From contig NC_037642.1 of assembly GCF_003254395.2 (NCBI RefSeq), positions 124,001 through 188,000 on the forward strand: a DNA stretch of 64,000 bases. The letters are read 5' to 3'. The first letter of the stretch is position 1. Each line of letters starts with the position of its first letter. The stretch comes from Apis mellifera. Lineage: Eukaryota > Arthropoda > Insecta > Hymenoptera > Apidae. Shown piece after piece: positions 40,601-54,400 of this stretch. A model generated the notes under the pieces. The model had not been told where the DNA came from. It made no database searches and saw nothing but the letters and a program-made list of their open reading frames with translations. The translations under genes were made by a program, and so were the position numbers.

Positions 40601-40901
40601 AAAATTTATAAGTTAATATATAAAATATTTAAAAACTTTTCTAATATACATTTAATATGTAATTTATTATACTTTATATTTACTTTAATATATAATTTTT
40701 AATTATTGAAATAAGAATTAGGAATTTAATTTTATAATATTGTATATAATAATGTTCTTTTTACTTAACAATTTACTATTTTAAAAATTATTTATAAAAT
40801 AATATAAACAAACCTGAACGAGGAGGATATTTATATGCATGATTTGAAACAATATCAACTTCTTCTACACCAGCATTTTGTCGACTTGTTAATGAACCCA
40901 T
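37666..40901 (-). CDS. MGRN1: E3 ubiquitin ligase MGRN1/RNF157 family (Mahogunin-like)
   Basis: Nine exons on minus: 40814-40901, 40473-40591, 40101-40366, 39852-39993, 39562-39765, 39235-39477, 38341-38501, 37949-38222 and 37666-37842; 557 residues. It starts MGSLTSRQ, a likely N-myristoylation signal as in MGRN1. A substrate-binding DAR2-type region follows (NADLNFLGSRPTPFPYP, then KTLKSLINIRRESLRL), then SYLLQEIYGIENKN-like sequence just before the RING. The RING finger spans about residues 288-326: CVIC, LPCRHLCLCNSC, and NNCPIC, with all eight zinc ligands present. The C-terminal tail is Ser/Thr/Asp-rich, poorly conserved and probably disordered. The family mono-ubiquitinates TSG101 and melanocortin receptors in vertebrates. 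One gene in insects appears to correspond to both vertebrate MGRN1 and RNF157. Confidence 0.94.
38502..39234 (-). other. MGRN1 intron 6, no feature seen
   Basis: A 733-base AT-rich intron between the RING exon and the next exon. It shows no open frame, repeat or conserved-looking patch. Confidence 0.7.
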
Positions 40902-41705
40902 TGCTTAATTATGTAAAAATAATTATAAATTATTGTTATGTAAATTTTATTATGTTATGTGAAATTAACCATATAAAATTTTTTATAATAAATATATATA
41001 ATTATAAATAGTTGAAATAAAAATTTATTATTAAAAAATGCTCAATAATTTAAAATATTACAATATAATATCAAAATATTATTAATAAAAATATAAATAA
41101 AATTTAATAAACAATTTGTACTTAATATACTTTTTTATATGTAAAATGTATGAAATGTATTATATACATATCTTTCAGGTTAGCCAATTTTATTAAAATT
41201 TATTTATCTAAATCTTTTAAATTTTATTTATTTTATTAAATATATTAGAAACATTGAAATATATAAAATTAACAAAATTATTTTTTGTTTTCAAATTAAA
41301 AACAAATTAAAATAATTTTTTAAAAAACACATTTATATGTTTCTTAGACTGTTAAATTAAACGCGCTATTTTAAATTTTTGATACTATACTTAACAACTT
41401 TATAATTGATGACTAAATAATTCATAAGTATTTACATTATATCAATACGCAATAAAGATTATATTTTTTTAATGGTTGTTATAAGTGTTTAATGAAATTT
41501 TTAATTAAAATCAATAAAAAATAATAAATGAATAATGGCACATAATATAATACTAGTAATTTGACAAATTTCTGATAATATAACCAAATTTTTTAATATG
41601 ATTTTATGTAATAAAAATAATAATAAAAGAAAATAATATGAATTATATATATATTATATGATATAAATTATATAATGTATAAAATGTAAATAATTTTTTA
41701 TCATC
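40902..41705. promoter_or_regulatory. Divergent intergenic region MGRN1 / PLEKHJ1
   Basis: About 800 AT-rich bases between outward-facing starts. A slightly GC-richer patch (AAACGCGCTA) lies at about 41359. Both promoters must be here; no clear core elements can be assigned. Confidence 0.45.
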
Positions 41706-42480
41706 ATGAAATTTAATGAAAAACAACTTGCAGAAGCAAGTAATGGTCCTGCTGACATTGAAGGTCGTTTAAATCATAAACGAGCACACAAATCAGGTTA
41801 GTTTTATTAAAAATTATTTTTTTAAAAGAATATTATATATAAAAATTTATTATAAATTTTGATATTACATATATTTTTGTACATATATTTTTTACGTTGA
41901 ATAATTTATTAAATTTTACTGTTATTATTTAATTAAAAAAATAATTAATCTGTTATATTATTGTTTAATTTATTTATATTTACATAATTATACTTTAGGA
42001 TTCAAGGAAAAATGGTTCAAATTGAGATGTAACTTATTGTTCTATTTCAATATTAATGAATTAGGACAAATTGATACTAAGCAACCAGCAGGTGTAATTA
42101 TTTTAGAAAATTATAATATTAATCTTGATGCTACTTCTGAAGGTGTTTTTGCATTTAGTATAGCATTTCGAGATGAATATGAAAAAAGACATATTTTAAG
42201 TGGTCGTTCAGAATCTCAAGTTGAACAATGGGTCAATGCACTTAAGCAAGCAAGTTATGAATATTGGAGATTTCGTTTAATAGTACTTCAAGAAAAATTA
42301 TGCAAGAAAACAGGAATAGATCCTTTGCTTATGTATCCACGAAATCAAGGAATTATTAGAGATGAAGCATGGGAAGCTGCATCAACTTTTCGATCTCATG
42401 TACGCTCTTTTACTACATCAGTTGTAGCATCAACAGCATTAAATACAGTAACAAAAGAAATGAACTTAATTGAATTTTAA
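41706..42480 (+). CDS. PLEKHJ1: PH domain-containing family J member 1
   Basis: Two exons, 41706-41796 and 41999-42480, join in phase 1 and give 190 residues (human about 149). The start MKFNEKQLAEASNGPADIEG matches the family's N-terminus. A pleckstrin-homology domain covers about residues 18-120: KWFKLRCNLLFYFN for the first strands, GVIILENYNI in the middle, and VEQWVNALKQASYEYWR as the C-terminal helix with its invariant Trp. A further helix, LIVLQEKLCKKTGIDPLL, is shared with the human protein. The extra C-terminal 40 residues are not in the human protein as I recall it. PH domains bind phosphoinositides; this member is linked to endosomal traffic. Confidence 0.93.
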
Positions 42481-44051
42481 GTCAAATAATCTAATTATTT
42501 TTTATATATTTATTAAATCTATTTAATCATATTACATTTACATATTAAAATTATGTAAGATATAAACATTTAAAAATATAAATTTATATAATAATAAAAT
42601 AACAAGCTTTAAAATATTTATAGCAGCTATAAATTATATAATTTATTTCATTATTATTAAACAAACAATTCTTATAAGCAAATAACAATTTATTTTCATT
42701 AAAATTGAATAAAATATAATTTAAATATATAATTTAAATATATTTTTATATATTTAATAACTAATTTAAATATATAATTAAAAATATATAATTAAATATA
42801 TAATTAAAAATATAATTAAAATATTTCATTATTTATAAATGTATTTATAATATTATTTATAAATATTATTTATAAATAAAATTTTATATATATATTTTTA
42901 TTATATTTAATGTATATGTATATAATTATATATATATATATAAAATATATTTTTTATAATATTTTAATAACAAAATAATTTAATTTTAGTATGATTTTTA
43001 AAAAATCTTATATATAATATAATTATATATAAATATTATATATATATATAATTATACATATACATATATAATTATATATAATATATAATTATATTATATA
43101 ATTATACTATAATTACTATATAATTATATTATATAATAGTTAAAAATATATTGATTGATTGATTTGATGAATGGTTTTTAAGAAATTTATATTATAAGTG
43201 ATTATTCTAGTGTATTCTAGATTATTCTAGATATATTCTACCTCATTTATAGATTTTTTAAATACTTGTACTGTTCTAAATTAAATATTTTTTATATATA
43301 TATTTTATAGTATATACTTTATATAAATTTTTAATAATTATTAATTAATAATATATATATATATATATGATATTGAAATAAAAAAAATTTTTTCAATATT
43401 TTATTATATATTTTATTAATTAAAATAATTTAAAAAATTTTAAAATTTTATTATATTTATAAAATATATATTATATAAAAATAGAAAAATAATATATTAT
43501 TCAAAGTGAACATGAGAAAAAAAATATATATATTTAACTAATACATGCTAATTTTTTTTTATTTATCATAAATCAAATTCATAAATTAATTCAATTTTAA
43601 TTTGAATAAAAATAATATTAATCATTGATAAAATTGATTGTTTATGTCATATATATATTTTTATATATTTATGTATAAAATATAATTTATAATTTATATA
43701 ATATAATTTATATAAATATAAATGTATATTTATTATGCTATCAATTTTTTTATTTCTCAGATTGATTTAAATCGCACTTAATAATTTTTTTTTTTTTAAT
43801 ATTTTAAAAATAAGTTGGTATTACTGTTTCCACACTTTTCACAACGTGTCACTTTATATATCCACGCGTCAACAGTAATGTAATAAATATTAAACGTACT
43901 ATAGTTATGATTACTGTTTAATCTAATATGATTTAAATTCTGATAACGACATTGTGAATTTGAATTTCTTAATTGTGTAATTTATTATATAATTGTATAT
44001 TTAATTGTATAATTTGAAATAAATCATTAATTAAAATAAATATAAAACAGC
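42481..44051. other. Intergenic region PLEKHJ1 / SSR4
   Basis: About 1.6 kb, almost pure A+T from 42600 to 43700 with many short TA runs. The final 250 bases are more complex and include TGTTTCCACACTTTTCAC, AACGTGTCAC and CCACGCGTC at about 43825-43870, a plausible SSR4 promoter. The ACGTG core resembles sites of ER-stress bZIP factors, which would suit an ER gene, but this is only suggestive. Confidence 0.5.
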
Positions 44052-44691
44052 ATGATGAAACAATTCATTTCATTTATCACTTTATTTACTCTAATAATTT
44101 GTGGAATTCCTGAAATTTTTGGTGAAACTTGTCAAAAACCTGAAGTTATTGCATCTGCATATATCACAGAAGATGCAACAATCTTAACAAACGTAGCATT
44201 TACAACACAATTTGTACTTAAATGTAGTAATGGCATAAAAGGTATTACATTATATGCAGAAGTTGATGGAAAATCATTACCAGCTGCTAGATTAAGTTCA
44301 GATAACAAATATCAGGTATACTTCATTTAAATTTACGATTCATTTATTTAAAATAAATTAAAAAATAATAAAATTAAATCATATAAATATCAAAATTTAA
44401 TTATTATTATAATAAATTTAACTTTTATAGGTATCTTGGACAGAAGATATAAAAAAAGTACATTCTGGAGATTACAATATAAAATTATATGATGAAGAAA
44501 GATATGCAGCTATACGTAAAGCATTAAGAAATGGAGAAGATTCAAATAATGTGAAACCTTTAGCTGTTGTCGTACTTAATAATCCAGGCATATATCGTGG
44601 ACCTTGGATTAACTCTGAACTTCTTGCTGTTCTTTTAGCTGCTTTAGTATCATATTCTGCCTTTTCTTCAAAGTTTAAGCTTCTTGCTTAA
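44052..44691 (+). CDS. SSR4: Translocon-associated protein subunit delta
   Basis: Two exons, 44052-44315 and 44431-44691, join in phase 0 and give 174 residues, matching the usual ~173. The protein is a TRAP-complex subunit that sits beside the Sec61 channel and helps insertion of secretory and membrane proteins. A signal peptide (MMKQFISFITLFTLIICGI, cleavage probably near FGE) is followed by a luminal domain with the two family cysteines in ETCQKPEV and VLKCSNG. A single C-terminal membrane segment, ELLAVLLAALVSYSAFSS, is followed by a short cytosolic end FKLLA. A second ATG immediately follows the first; either could be used. Convergent with PSMG2. Confidence 0.96.
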
Positions 44692-44994
44692 ACCTTTTTT
44701 TATAAACAATAAATTTGTTACATAGAATTTTATATAGATTATTAATATTAAATAAATAAATTTTAATTGTATGTTTTAATTATAATTTCCAAATTTATAA
44801 TATTAATTTAATCATTATATATTAACATTATATATATAATTGTAACAGAATGTTTTATATATAAAATAATATTAATTTTTTATAATAATATTTAATAATA
44901 ATGGTTTTTTATATAGAGTAATTATATTAATCTTTATCTAATTTATTTTTAAAATACATCAAAACTGTTTATGAAATATAATTAGATATAAAAT
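44692..44994. other. Short convergent spacer SSR4 / PSMG2
   Basis: About 300 AT-rich bases hold both 3' UTRs. An AATAAA at 44708-44713 lies 17 bases past the SSR4 stop. The spacing makes overlapping 3' UTRs possible. Confidence 0.6.
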
Positions 44995-45816
44995 TTAATA
45001 TATATCAGAAGAAGGTGGATTGCCAAAAAAATATTCCCAAGAAGGTGGATATTTAATATTAATACTATTATTATCAATATCACTTATTAAATTCAACCAT
45101 TTATTCAATCCATTGAAAAGTACCAAAGCATCAGAAACATTATCTCCTTCTGAACAATAACAAAAAAGTATTGTACAAGGAATTTTCATTGATTTGAGAT
45201 GCTCGTAAAAGCTATTTGCAAATCCACCACCAGAAATATAACATTCTTCTATAGAATCCTTTATATTTTTTATGTGTCTTTTCCAAGAAAGAATTTTAAG
45301 AAGTTTTTCATTATTTAATAAAAAATTATCCGAAGAAAGATATCTTAAGGTAGTTTCTGATCTATTTATACATTCGTAATCATAACTGCTGGTTAAAATT
45401 ATTATCTATAAAAAATATATTTTGTTAATTAATATTAAATTATATGATTAATATTTATAATATTACGGTATTATATTATACTGTACCTTACAAATTTTTT
45501 TATGCTGAATAAATTGTGTTAATTCATCAAAGAAATTATTTAAATTACCAATATAAGGTGAACGTAATTGTAAAAGAATTATGTTATATGTTCCAATGTA
45601 AAAGTCACCAGTAGTACAAAGAGAATTAGAATTTTTATCATAAGGATTAAGTCCACAGATTGGGAGGAACATAGAATTCCATAAACTTCCAATTTTGTGC
45701 AAATTTAAATTAGATATTAACAAATCAATACATAATTGTCCAATATTTCCAACAGCCACTGAGGGAAGTATTAGAGTATAATTTTCAAGGTTAATTTCTT
45801 CCAGTATTTTTATCAT
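44995..45816 (-). CDS. PSMG2: Proteasome assembly chaperone 2
   Basis: Two exons on minus, 45487-45816 and 44995-45405, join in phase 0 and give 246 residues (human 264). The N-terminal YTLILPSVAVGNIGQLCIDL and the segments KIGSLW, GLNPYD and ILLQLRSPYI are family hallmarks, and the C-terminal half has ILTSSYDYE, CYISGGGFANSFYE and ILFCYCSEGDNVSDALVLFN. PSMG2 pairs with PSMG1 to guide assembly of the 20S proteasome alpha ring. The end PPSWEYFFGNPPSSDIY corresponds to the conserved PSSWxxLFG motif. No oddities seen. Confidence 0.94.
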
Positions 45817-48230
45817 TTTTTTAATAAGTGGTCACCTATTTTATTAATAAAATTCATTAAATAAAAATCCTTATGACTTATAAAAATATAAATATAATAT
45901 TTAAATGAACATATTAAAAATTTTATCATTTTAATTTTTGTTTTTATAAATTTAAAATTTACAAATTATCACAATAAAGTAATTATTAAATATTTTCTTT
46001 ATAATCATTTACTTTTATATATATTTATATATTTTTATATATCAAGTAAAAATTTTATATATAATTACATACAATTATATACAATTTAATTTAATTTTAA
46101 ATAATAATATCTATTTTATAACATACTTTTTCATAAATTAATAGAAGTATATAAATATATAAGAAATACATATACAATGCTTCAAACTTATTAAATAATT
46201 ATTTGAAACTTCTGAACTACATAATCACAGTATATGTATTTATGTAAATTTAAGAATAAAGTTGGTACTTCTGTTTCTACAATTTTCAATTATCATATCT
46301 ATATATTACATTTTATATCTAATAGATATAAAATGAATAATACTTAATAACATATATATATATTAAATAATATATGGTATAATAATTCATATAAATTATT
46401 TTAAAAATTGCAATAAAATTTATTAAAACATATTTTTTCCTTTAAATCCTATTTATAAAAATATTTATAAAGTACAATAATATTAAAATTATTAAATAAA
46501 ATACTAAAGTTATAAATACTGATTAATTATTATAATGTAGATATAAATATAAAATTAAGATATAATATTTAATATAATTATAAAATATAATTTTTGTCAG
46601 CCAAATCTGTTTTTATCAAATTTTTACATCTTGTTATAATATTATTAAATTTGATACAAATTTTTTGATAGTTTGGTATACATTACTATAAATATTAAAT
46701 TATATTAACAAATTGGCATTACAAATATACAAAATCTTGATGGTAAAAATATATCAAATTTAGCTATATATTCTTCTGTATTTTAAATATTTATATTATA
46801 TATATTTTTGTAACTTTAAGAATTGAGTAAGAGTTAGAAATACTGTTTTCTTAAGAAAATGTTTCAAAAAACAATGATGATAATAGAACAATTAAATTGC
46901 ATAAATATATATTGTATTATACACAGCAAAAAAACAGAAAACCTATGTTATTAAAATTTATCTATATTTATTTTTTATTTTCAAACAACTATATTAGAAT
47001 AGCTATATTGTTACTACTTTTTAAATAAATGTATTTTTTTATATTTCAAAATATTATATTTTTATTCATTTCAATATTTATATATGAATTTTTATATATG
47101 AATTTATATATGAATATTCTATTACAGATAATAATAGATATAAAGATCACAAATATCTAAATCAATAGAACTAAAATATAAATATTATATTATGAATATA
47201 TATATACAATATTAATAATTTAATTATATAATGCTTTTTATTTGCATTAAGTATATTTCTAAACATAAATCGGATTTTTTATTGATTATTTTTATTTATG
47301 ATAAAAATTTATTATATTTATAATATGAAAAAACTATTTTTTTTTAAATTAATATTATTATTATATATCTTAATAATATTAATATATTTTGTCTAATTTT
47401 CTTTTTTACGTTTGGTTCATAATAAAGAAAAGAATGTGAAATAAAAGACATACAATTTCTGAATAATTATTCAAAAAAAAAAAAAAATTAAGAAAAGGAA
47501 CAACAATATATAATTAAAAAAATTAAGATAGGATAAAATTGCTATTTGCAATTAAAAGTTATAACCTAAATTTGTTATATATATATATATTTTTATAGAA
47601 AAAATAAATAATTATAAATAATACTTTATTTATAATTATATTTTATTTATAATATATATTTTATATAATATATATATTATAATATATATATTATTTATAA
47701 TATATATTTTATTTTTAAAAATATTTTTATATTAAATTATTTAAAAAGTTGATTTATGGCATTAAGGTTATAAAATATATTTAATGCTAATTTTATATCT
47801 ATTTATAACTACAAAATTTGTTTTATATTTAATAAGAAACAAAGAAACATCAGGTTATGTATCAAAATTTAATCTGTTTTTGATGCAAATTTAGTGTCAA
47901 AATTTAGTATAAGGTTTGATATTAAAATTGATATATAATAGTGACATATGAATGGACAAGGTTTTATATTCAAATTTTATAGAGATTTGATATCAATTTG
48001 ATAATCATTTATAATCAAATTGTTTGCTATGTATATTAATATTTTTATATTAATATTCTTCTTCTATATTATTAATTATTTTTATATCTTGAATACTATT
48101 TCATGATATTTTGTTAAAATTTAATTAATTATTGAATAAGTGAATTATGAAGAAACAAAAATTTAAATTGATTTCATTTATAATCAAATTTGATTGGTGA
48201 ACAATAATCGGTATTAAAGTATAACTTGTT
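45817..48230. other. Divergent intergenic region PSMG2 / SCAF
   Basis: About 2.4 kb of AT-rich DNA between outward-facing starts. A segment at 46256-46300 resembles one at 43810-43860 upstream of SSR4 (GTTGGTA then CTGTTTC). At about 47830-48015 there are several spaced variants of GATATCAAAATTT-like sequence, a degenerate repeat. No gene seen. Confidence 0.5.
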
Positions 48231-48440
48231 ACCGACTGTGCATAGCGGCATGTGACGTCATGCATCACCGCCCCGCGATGTCTTTCGGGAAATAGCGCCG
48301 CCATCTTGAGTAGCATGGCCCAGCTAGACAGTGCGCCCTGAGTCGAGACATGCGATTTATCGCAAAAACATTGAACGTCCCAAGAATCACGGATTTCTGT
48401 GAAACATAGCAAATATTTGGTGCTTTGCACCTTCATCAGA
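48230..48440 (+). promoter_or_regulatory. GC/CpG-rich promoter and 5' UTR of the SCAF gene
   Basis: A sharp island of higher GC ends at the SCAF start codon. It holds a perfect palindromic CRE, TGACGTCA, at 48253-48260 and GCCGCCATCTTG at 48297-48308, the reverse complement of the YY1/Pho motif CAAGATGGCGGC. YY1-type sites of this form often sit at or just past the transcription start of housekeeping genes, so transcription probably starts close to 48300. Motif functions are known from other animals; use here is inferred. Confidence 0.65.
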
Positions 48441-51400
48441 ATGGAAGCGGTTAAGGCATTTAACGCAGAGGTAAGTTAACTTATCCTTGATTCTTTTTCT
48501 AGCCCGCCGACTCTCCCTCTTTTTTTCTCGTTTCTCTTTCCTTTTTCTCTTTCTTTTTTACTTTTCGAAGTTGAAAACGATACAATTTTAAAGTAAAAAT
48601 TTAAAAAAAAATATTTTTTTATCTTTTTGCTGTTTATTGTATAAAAATTCGAATGATTTTAATCTTCAAAGAATGCTTTGATTTCTTAATGTATAAGAAA
48701 GAGGGAGAAACCATCTCTGTATGTAAGAAAGAAGGATAGAACTCAAAGAGAATCTTTATTATGATTTAAAATATAATTTGTAATACATAATGTTATTATT
48801 AAAATTTTTGTAATTTCTATAATGGAAAGAAAAAATATATAATTATTATATAAAATATGTATTTTAATATAATTATGTTTAATTCATATTATAAATTTAA
48901 TATCATAAAAGCAAAAAGAATAAGAAACAATAAAAGAGATTTTAAACAATTATAATAATTTTAATATAAATTTATTTAATTTTTTCAATTAATTAGATTT
49001 TATATAGATATATTATTAAGTTTAGATCAATTAAATGTAAAAATTAAAATTATATGAATACAATATTTATGTGGAAAATAAATTTTAATAATATTAATTC
49101 TATATTTTTTTTATATTTAAAAATTTAATTAATTGTTATTCTTCAAAATTTAAATATAATTTTTGATCAATGAATTAAATATAATATGTCATTAATTCTT
49201 TTTATTTATTCATTATTATGGATTAATAAAATATGATTGATAAAAATTTAAAAGTAATTAATTTTTACTAATAAATTGAAATATTTAATTCAAGAAAGAA
49301 ATTATAATTATTTAATTTAGAATTTAATTATTTCTTTTCAGCTTTCAGCTTTGTATGATGTCAAACCACCAATTTCAAAAGCTAAAATGAATTCTTTAAC
49401 TAGGGGTGCAATTAAAGCAATTAAATTTTATAAACATGTTGTGCAAAGTGTTGAAAAATTCATTCAAAAAGTAAGTCATAAAATTATTCTTATAATTTTG
49501 TATATATTAATATAATATAATTATAGTTTTATAAGATATTATTTTATATTATAAAAAATAAATTTTTTAAAATTAAATTATAAAATTAATTTTATTTATA
49601 TTGATATAATAATTAATTTTATGTTATAGTGTAAACCAGAATACAAAGTGCCTGGATTGTATGTTATTGATTCAATTGTACGTCAATCCAGACACCAATT
49701 TGGAGTAGAAAAAGATGTTTTTGCTCCACGCTTTGCTAAGAATATGCAAACTACTTTCTTAAATCTTTTGAAATGTCCTCAAGAAGATAAAAGTAAAGTA
49801 ATAAGAGTTTTAAATCTTTGGCAAAAAAATGCAGTTTTTCCTTCAGAGGTAATACAACCTTTATTTGATCTTGCGGATCCAAATCATCCAATACATAAGG
49901 AACAAGCAGTTAATACCAATGGTAAAATGACTATGATTTAGTATATAAAATATTTATGAAATTATCATATCAGATATTGAATATTTATTATTATTTTTAG
50001 GTACATTGAATATTTCTTCAACAAATAATGTTAGTAATACTGGTACTTCTGTAAAAACTCCACCTTTAACTGCAAAAAATGTAGTAAAAGATCAAAAAAT
50101 ATTTTCTTCTGCAAAACCAATTGATCCTGCTTGGCTTGCACAAACAAAAATGGAGACAGCAAATATAGTTAATGCTAATAAACTTTTAGTAAGTTTAGCT
50201 TATATATAATATAGCTTATATTTTATTTTTAATTTATATATTTGTTTATAATATATTGTTTGGAAAATTGATATATTTTAATTATAATATTTTTAGGGGC
50301 AATCAAATTCAAATCAAATGGATGCTTCTTTTCTTGATCAATTACAACATTTACAACAATTGTTACTAAAAAAGCAAGAATCGAATGAACAAAAAAGTTC
50401 TGTAAAATTTGATAAAAAACTCTTAGATTTTGATTATGGTGAAGAAGAAGATGATGATGTTGTTGTTGCTAATTCGCCAGCAGCAACAACAACATCTAAT
50501 ACTGGTCAACATAATACACTTTCAACTGGAAATAGTCTAGAAAGTCTTGGACTTCTTTTAACAAATCCAGAGGTACAAGTTAATGATTTTAATATTATTG
50601 TAATTTACTTATAAAAAATATATAATATAATATAATATTATATAAAAAAATATAATATTAGAAGTAAATTATTTAATCATTGAATTGATAATATAGGTTT
50701 TGAGACAACTGCAAACATTACAACAAACAATGCAAGGAAGTACTTCTTCACAACATGAAACAGAAGAAAAAATGCGAAAACTTCAACAAATGAAACAGCA
50801 AGAAGAAGAATTTGATAAGCATTTAGCTCAAACTGTTCCTGTATGTTATTGATAATAAAAATATGTTTCTTTTTTTAGTTATATAAATATAAAAAAAATT
50901 AATTTTTTGTTGTAAATCAATTTTTATTTCAGAATTTACCATTTGCATCAGAATGTGAATTAAAACCTTCGGATATCTTGAAACCAAGTCAACAAAATAC
51001 ATATACAACAAATGTAAATAGTGGCGTCATACAAGATATGAGTCAACCACCTCCTGGTTATCCACCAGCTCTACCATATGCTTCTCAACCTTTATCAAAT
51101 ATTAGACAGATAAATCAACAAACGCATCAAAATCAAAAAAGTCCGCTTCTGGATGAACGGCAAGACACACAAGATTATTCTGGGTAAACATTTCTTTTTA
51201 GTTTCTTTTATAAAATTTCGATTTTAATTTATATTTATTTTAATTTTTATTATAACTAATTTAATAAATTATTCATAGAAATGGCGCAAGACGGGATAGT
51301 AGCAGTGTAGAAATTGTAAATTGTGAAAATACAAGATCGCAAAGTAGATCGCCTGATCGATACAGACATCATAGTCGTTCTAGATCACCAAGACATAGAG

Positions 51401-54400
51401 ATAGAGATAGAGATAGAGATAGAGATAGAGATCGAGATCGAGATCGAGACAGAGATAGAAAATCTCGATCAAGAAGTAGATCTAGAAGAAGAAGGTAATT
51501 TATATATTTTTATTAAATAAATATATTGTTGAATAATTTATTTATATAAATATATTTTTATATTATTTTATATATATTTATTATATTTTATTATATCATT
51601 ATTATTTTATTAGCATTCAAGAATTAATAATTATATTATATTATTTAAATTATAAATTATTTAAATTATTATTATATTGTCTAGATCTAGATCAAGAGAC
51701 AGAGGTCGTGACAGAAAACGAGAAGATAGTCGAGAAAAAATGACTGAAGAAGAACGAGAAAAAGAAAGAGAAAGACGTAAACGAGGATTGCCACCAATTG
51801 TGAGAGATAAATTAAGTGGTAATTGTTTTTATATATATATATATATATATAATCTTTTTTTTCTTTTTTTTTTGAATTTCTTCTTTTTATCTTTTTTTAA
51901 AATGAATCTAATATTTATTTGCAGTTTGTAGTACTACTCTTTGGGTAGGACATTTATCAAAGTTAGTACATCAAGAAGAACTTTCAGATACATTTGGAGA
52001 ATTTGGTGACATTGTTAGTATAGATTTAATTTCACCTAGAGGTTGCGCTTTTATATGCATGAATAGAAGACAAGATGCATACCGGGCTCTTACTAAGCTT
52101 AAAAATCATAAAATGCAAGGAAAAGCAATCACTGTAAGTTTGATTGTTTTTAGACAATGTTTATTTAGATATCAATGTAATATTTATTTTTATAAAAAAA
52201 TTTTTATTTATAAATCTATTTTATTAATTAAATTCCTATATAATAATGAAAAATGTTTTTTATAATAATAAAATTTTTAATATATTTTAGTTAGCTTGGG
52301 CACCAGGAAAAGGAGTAAAAGGAAAGGAATGGAAAGATTATTGGGAAGTTGAATTAGGAGTTAGTTATATTCCTTGGAATAAATTAGTTAATGTTACTGA
52401 TCAAGATTTAGAACTATTAGAAGAAGGAGGTATGATTGACGAGGATACTCTACCGCCCAATTTAAAAGGTTAAATAAATTATATTTCATTATTAAGTTTT
52501 GAATAGATTATAGATTTTTATAAATCATTAATAATGTATAGGTAAATTAAAGCATTCCGGAACTGCAGATGTGCTTCAACAACAGTTGCAATTACAACAA
52601 CAAGCATTAGTTGCAGCTACTGGAATTCCAAATTTAGCAGATGGTATGGTAAATGTAATGCAACCTTCAACTAGTGCTCAACAGCAACAATCTCAACAGC
52701 AAACTCAGCAACAAGGGCAACAACAACAACAAGTAATTGATACAAGTCAACCTCCACCAATTAGACCTCCTACATCAGCTGCGCTTTTAGCACCACCAAA
52801 TACACAATTACAGATGATGCCACCTGCTTTCACGATGCCAGGAGTTCCTCGTACGTAATTATTTAAAAGAAATTTAATAGAAAATCAATATTTTTTTCAA
52901 ATTTTATCAATATATTATCAAATTATATATATATATATATATATAAATATATATATTTATTATCTAGGTATGATTGGACCAATGGGATTACCAATGGCAC
53001 ATAGTTTAATGCCAAATGTTCCCATAGGTGTGCCACCTCCAAATATGCAAAGTTTATTAGCACCACCAGGAATGATGCAAACTATGTTAACGCCACCTGT
53101 AAATTCTCCATTTGGAGCAAGTGTTGGCGTTGGTTTACTAACTCAAATTCCTTTACCAGCTCCAGCAGCACCTTCTGATAAACCTAATTCTACTGGTATG
53201 TACTAGTATAAAATTAATAATAAATATAAATATTAATATATAAAAATATTGAATAAATCTATTTATTAAATTATAAGCAGTTTAAAATTGCATCAAATGA
53301 AATAAGACGAAGATTTAAGTCACATTGTCATTTCATATGAGATTTAATTTGTTTATAATTATATATAATAAATAATATATAATATATTATATAATATTAT
53401 ATAATAATATATAATATATAATAAATAAATCTCAATCTCTATATTTTATATTTGTTTTGATTTCTAAATTTGATTTTTCAAACATGTTTTTTTTAAATAT
53501 TTTAATATCTTATATATAATATTTCATTTATGAAATGAAGCCTATGAATACAAAGAAAAAATTATAAAAACTTAAAATTCTATTTTTAGGTATGCCACAT
53601 AATGTTCCTCCGATAGGAGTTCCACCGCCAACAACGGAAACAGGAATGCCAAATTTACCAATGTTACGTCAACCATATGGTGTAGGACCTTCTGCACCCT
53701 TACAAATGCAACTACCTCAACAACATTCTGGTGATGATATGGATGTAGAAATGGAAGATGCAATGCCACAAAATTCAAACGGAGCAAAAAATAAAAATAA
53801 TTTAACTGAACAACTTCCACAAAATGAAGAACGAATAGAATCTGATCAACAAGTAGAAGTAAATATATATTATTTATTTTAACAATAATAATTTTGTCTT
53901 ATATATTATTATATAAAATTATTCTGCTTTAAATATAATAATAGCATCGGGATTATAAAGAAAGAGAAAGAGATCGTGAAAATAGAGAAAGAAGAGATAG
54001 AGAGACACATTTATCGCACAGAGATAGAGAAGGTAATGATTCTAGAATGGATCGTGGAAGAGACAGAGGTAGAGGAAGAGATAGAGGACGTGATCGTAGA
54101 AGAGATCTTAGAGATAGAGATAGGGATGATAGAAGAGAAAGAGAAAATAGAGAAAATCGCGAAGGAAATCCACAAACTCAAAATCTTCAGGTAATTTACT
54201 ATTAAAAGAAGATTATAGATTATAAATTAGAAGATATGAAAAAGATTGTATTGATTTTATTAGTTTTATTAAATATTAAAAAATAATATATTAAATTATT
54301 ATTGTTAAATATTAAAATATTAGAGATAAAAAGTTTTAAAAAATTATACAAAATATATAATTATATAAATGATTTAAATTAATAAATTAAAATAAAAAAT

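Noticed and set aside
48125..48436. Minus-strand open frame of 103 codons over the SCAF promoter
   Set aside because: It arises from the GC-rich promoter block where stops are rarer; no family similarity, and the block is better explained by CRE/YY1 sites and a 5' UTR.
51323..51520. Plus-strand frame with a long Ile-Glu repeat
   Set aside because: It is the out-of-frame reading of the SCAF Arg-Asp hexanucleotide repeat; the true frame is set by flanking exons and phases.
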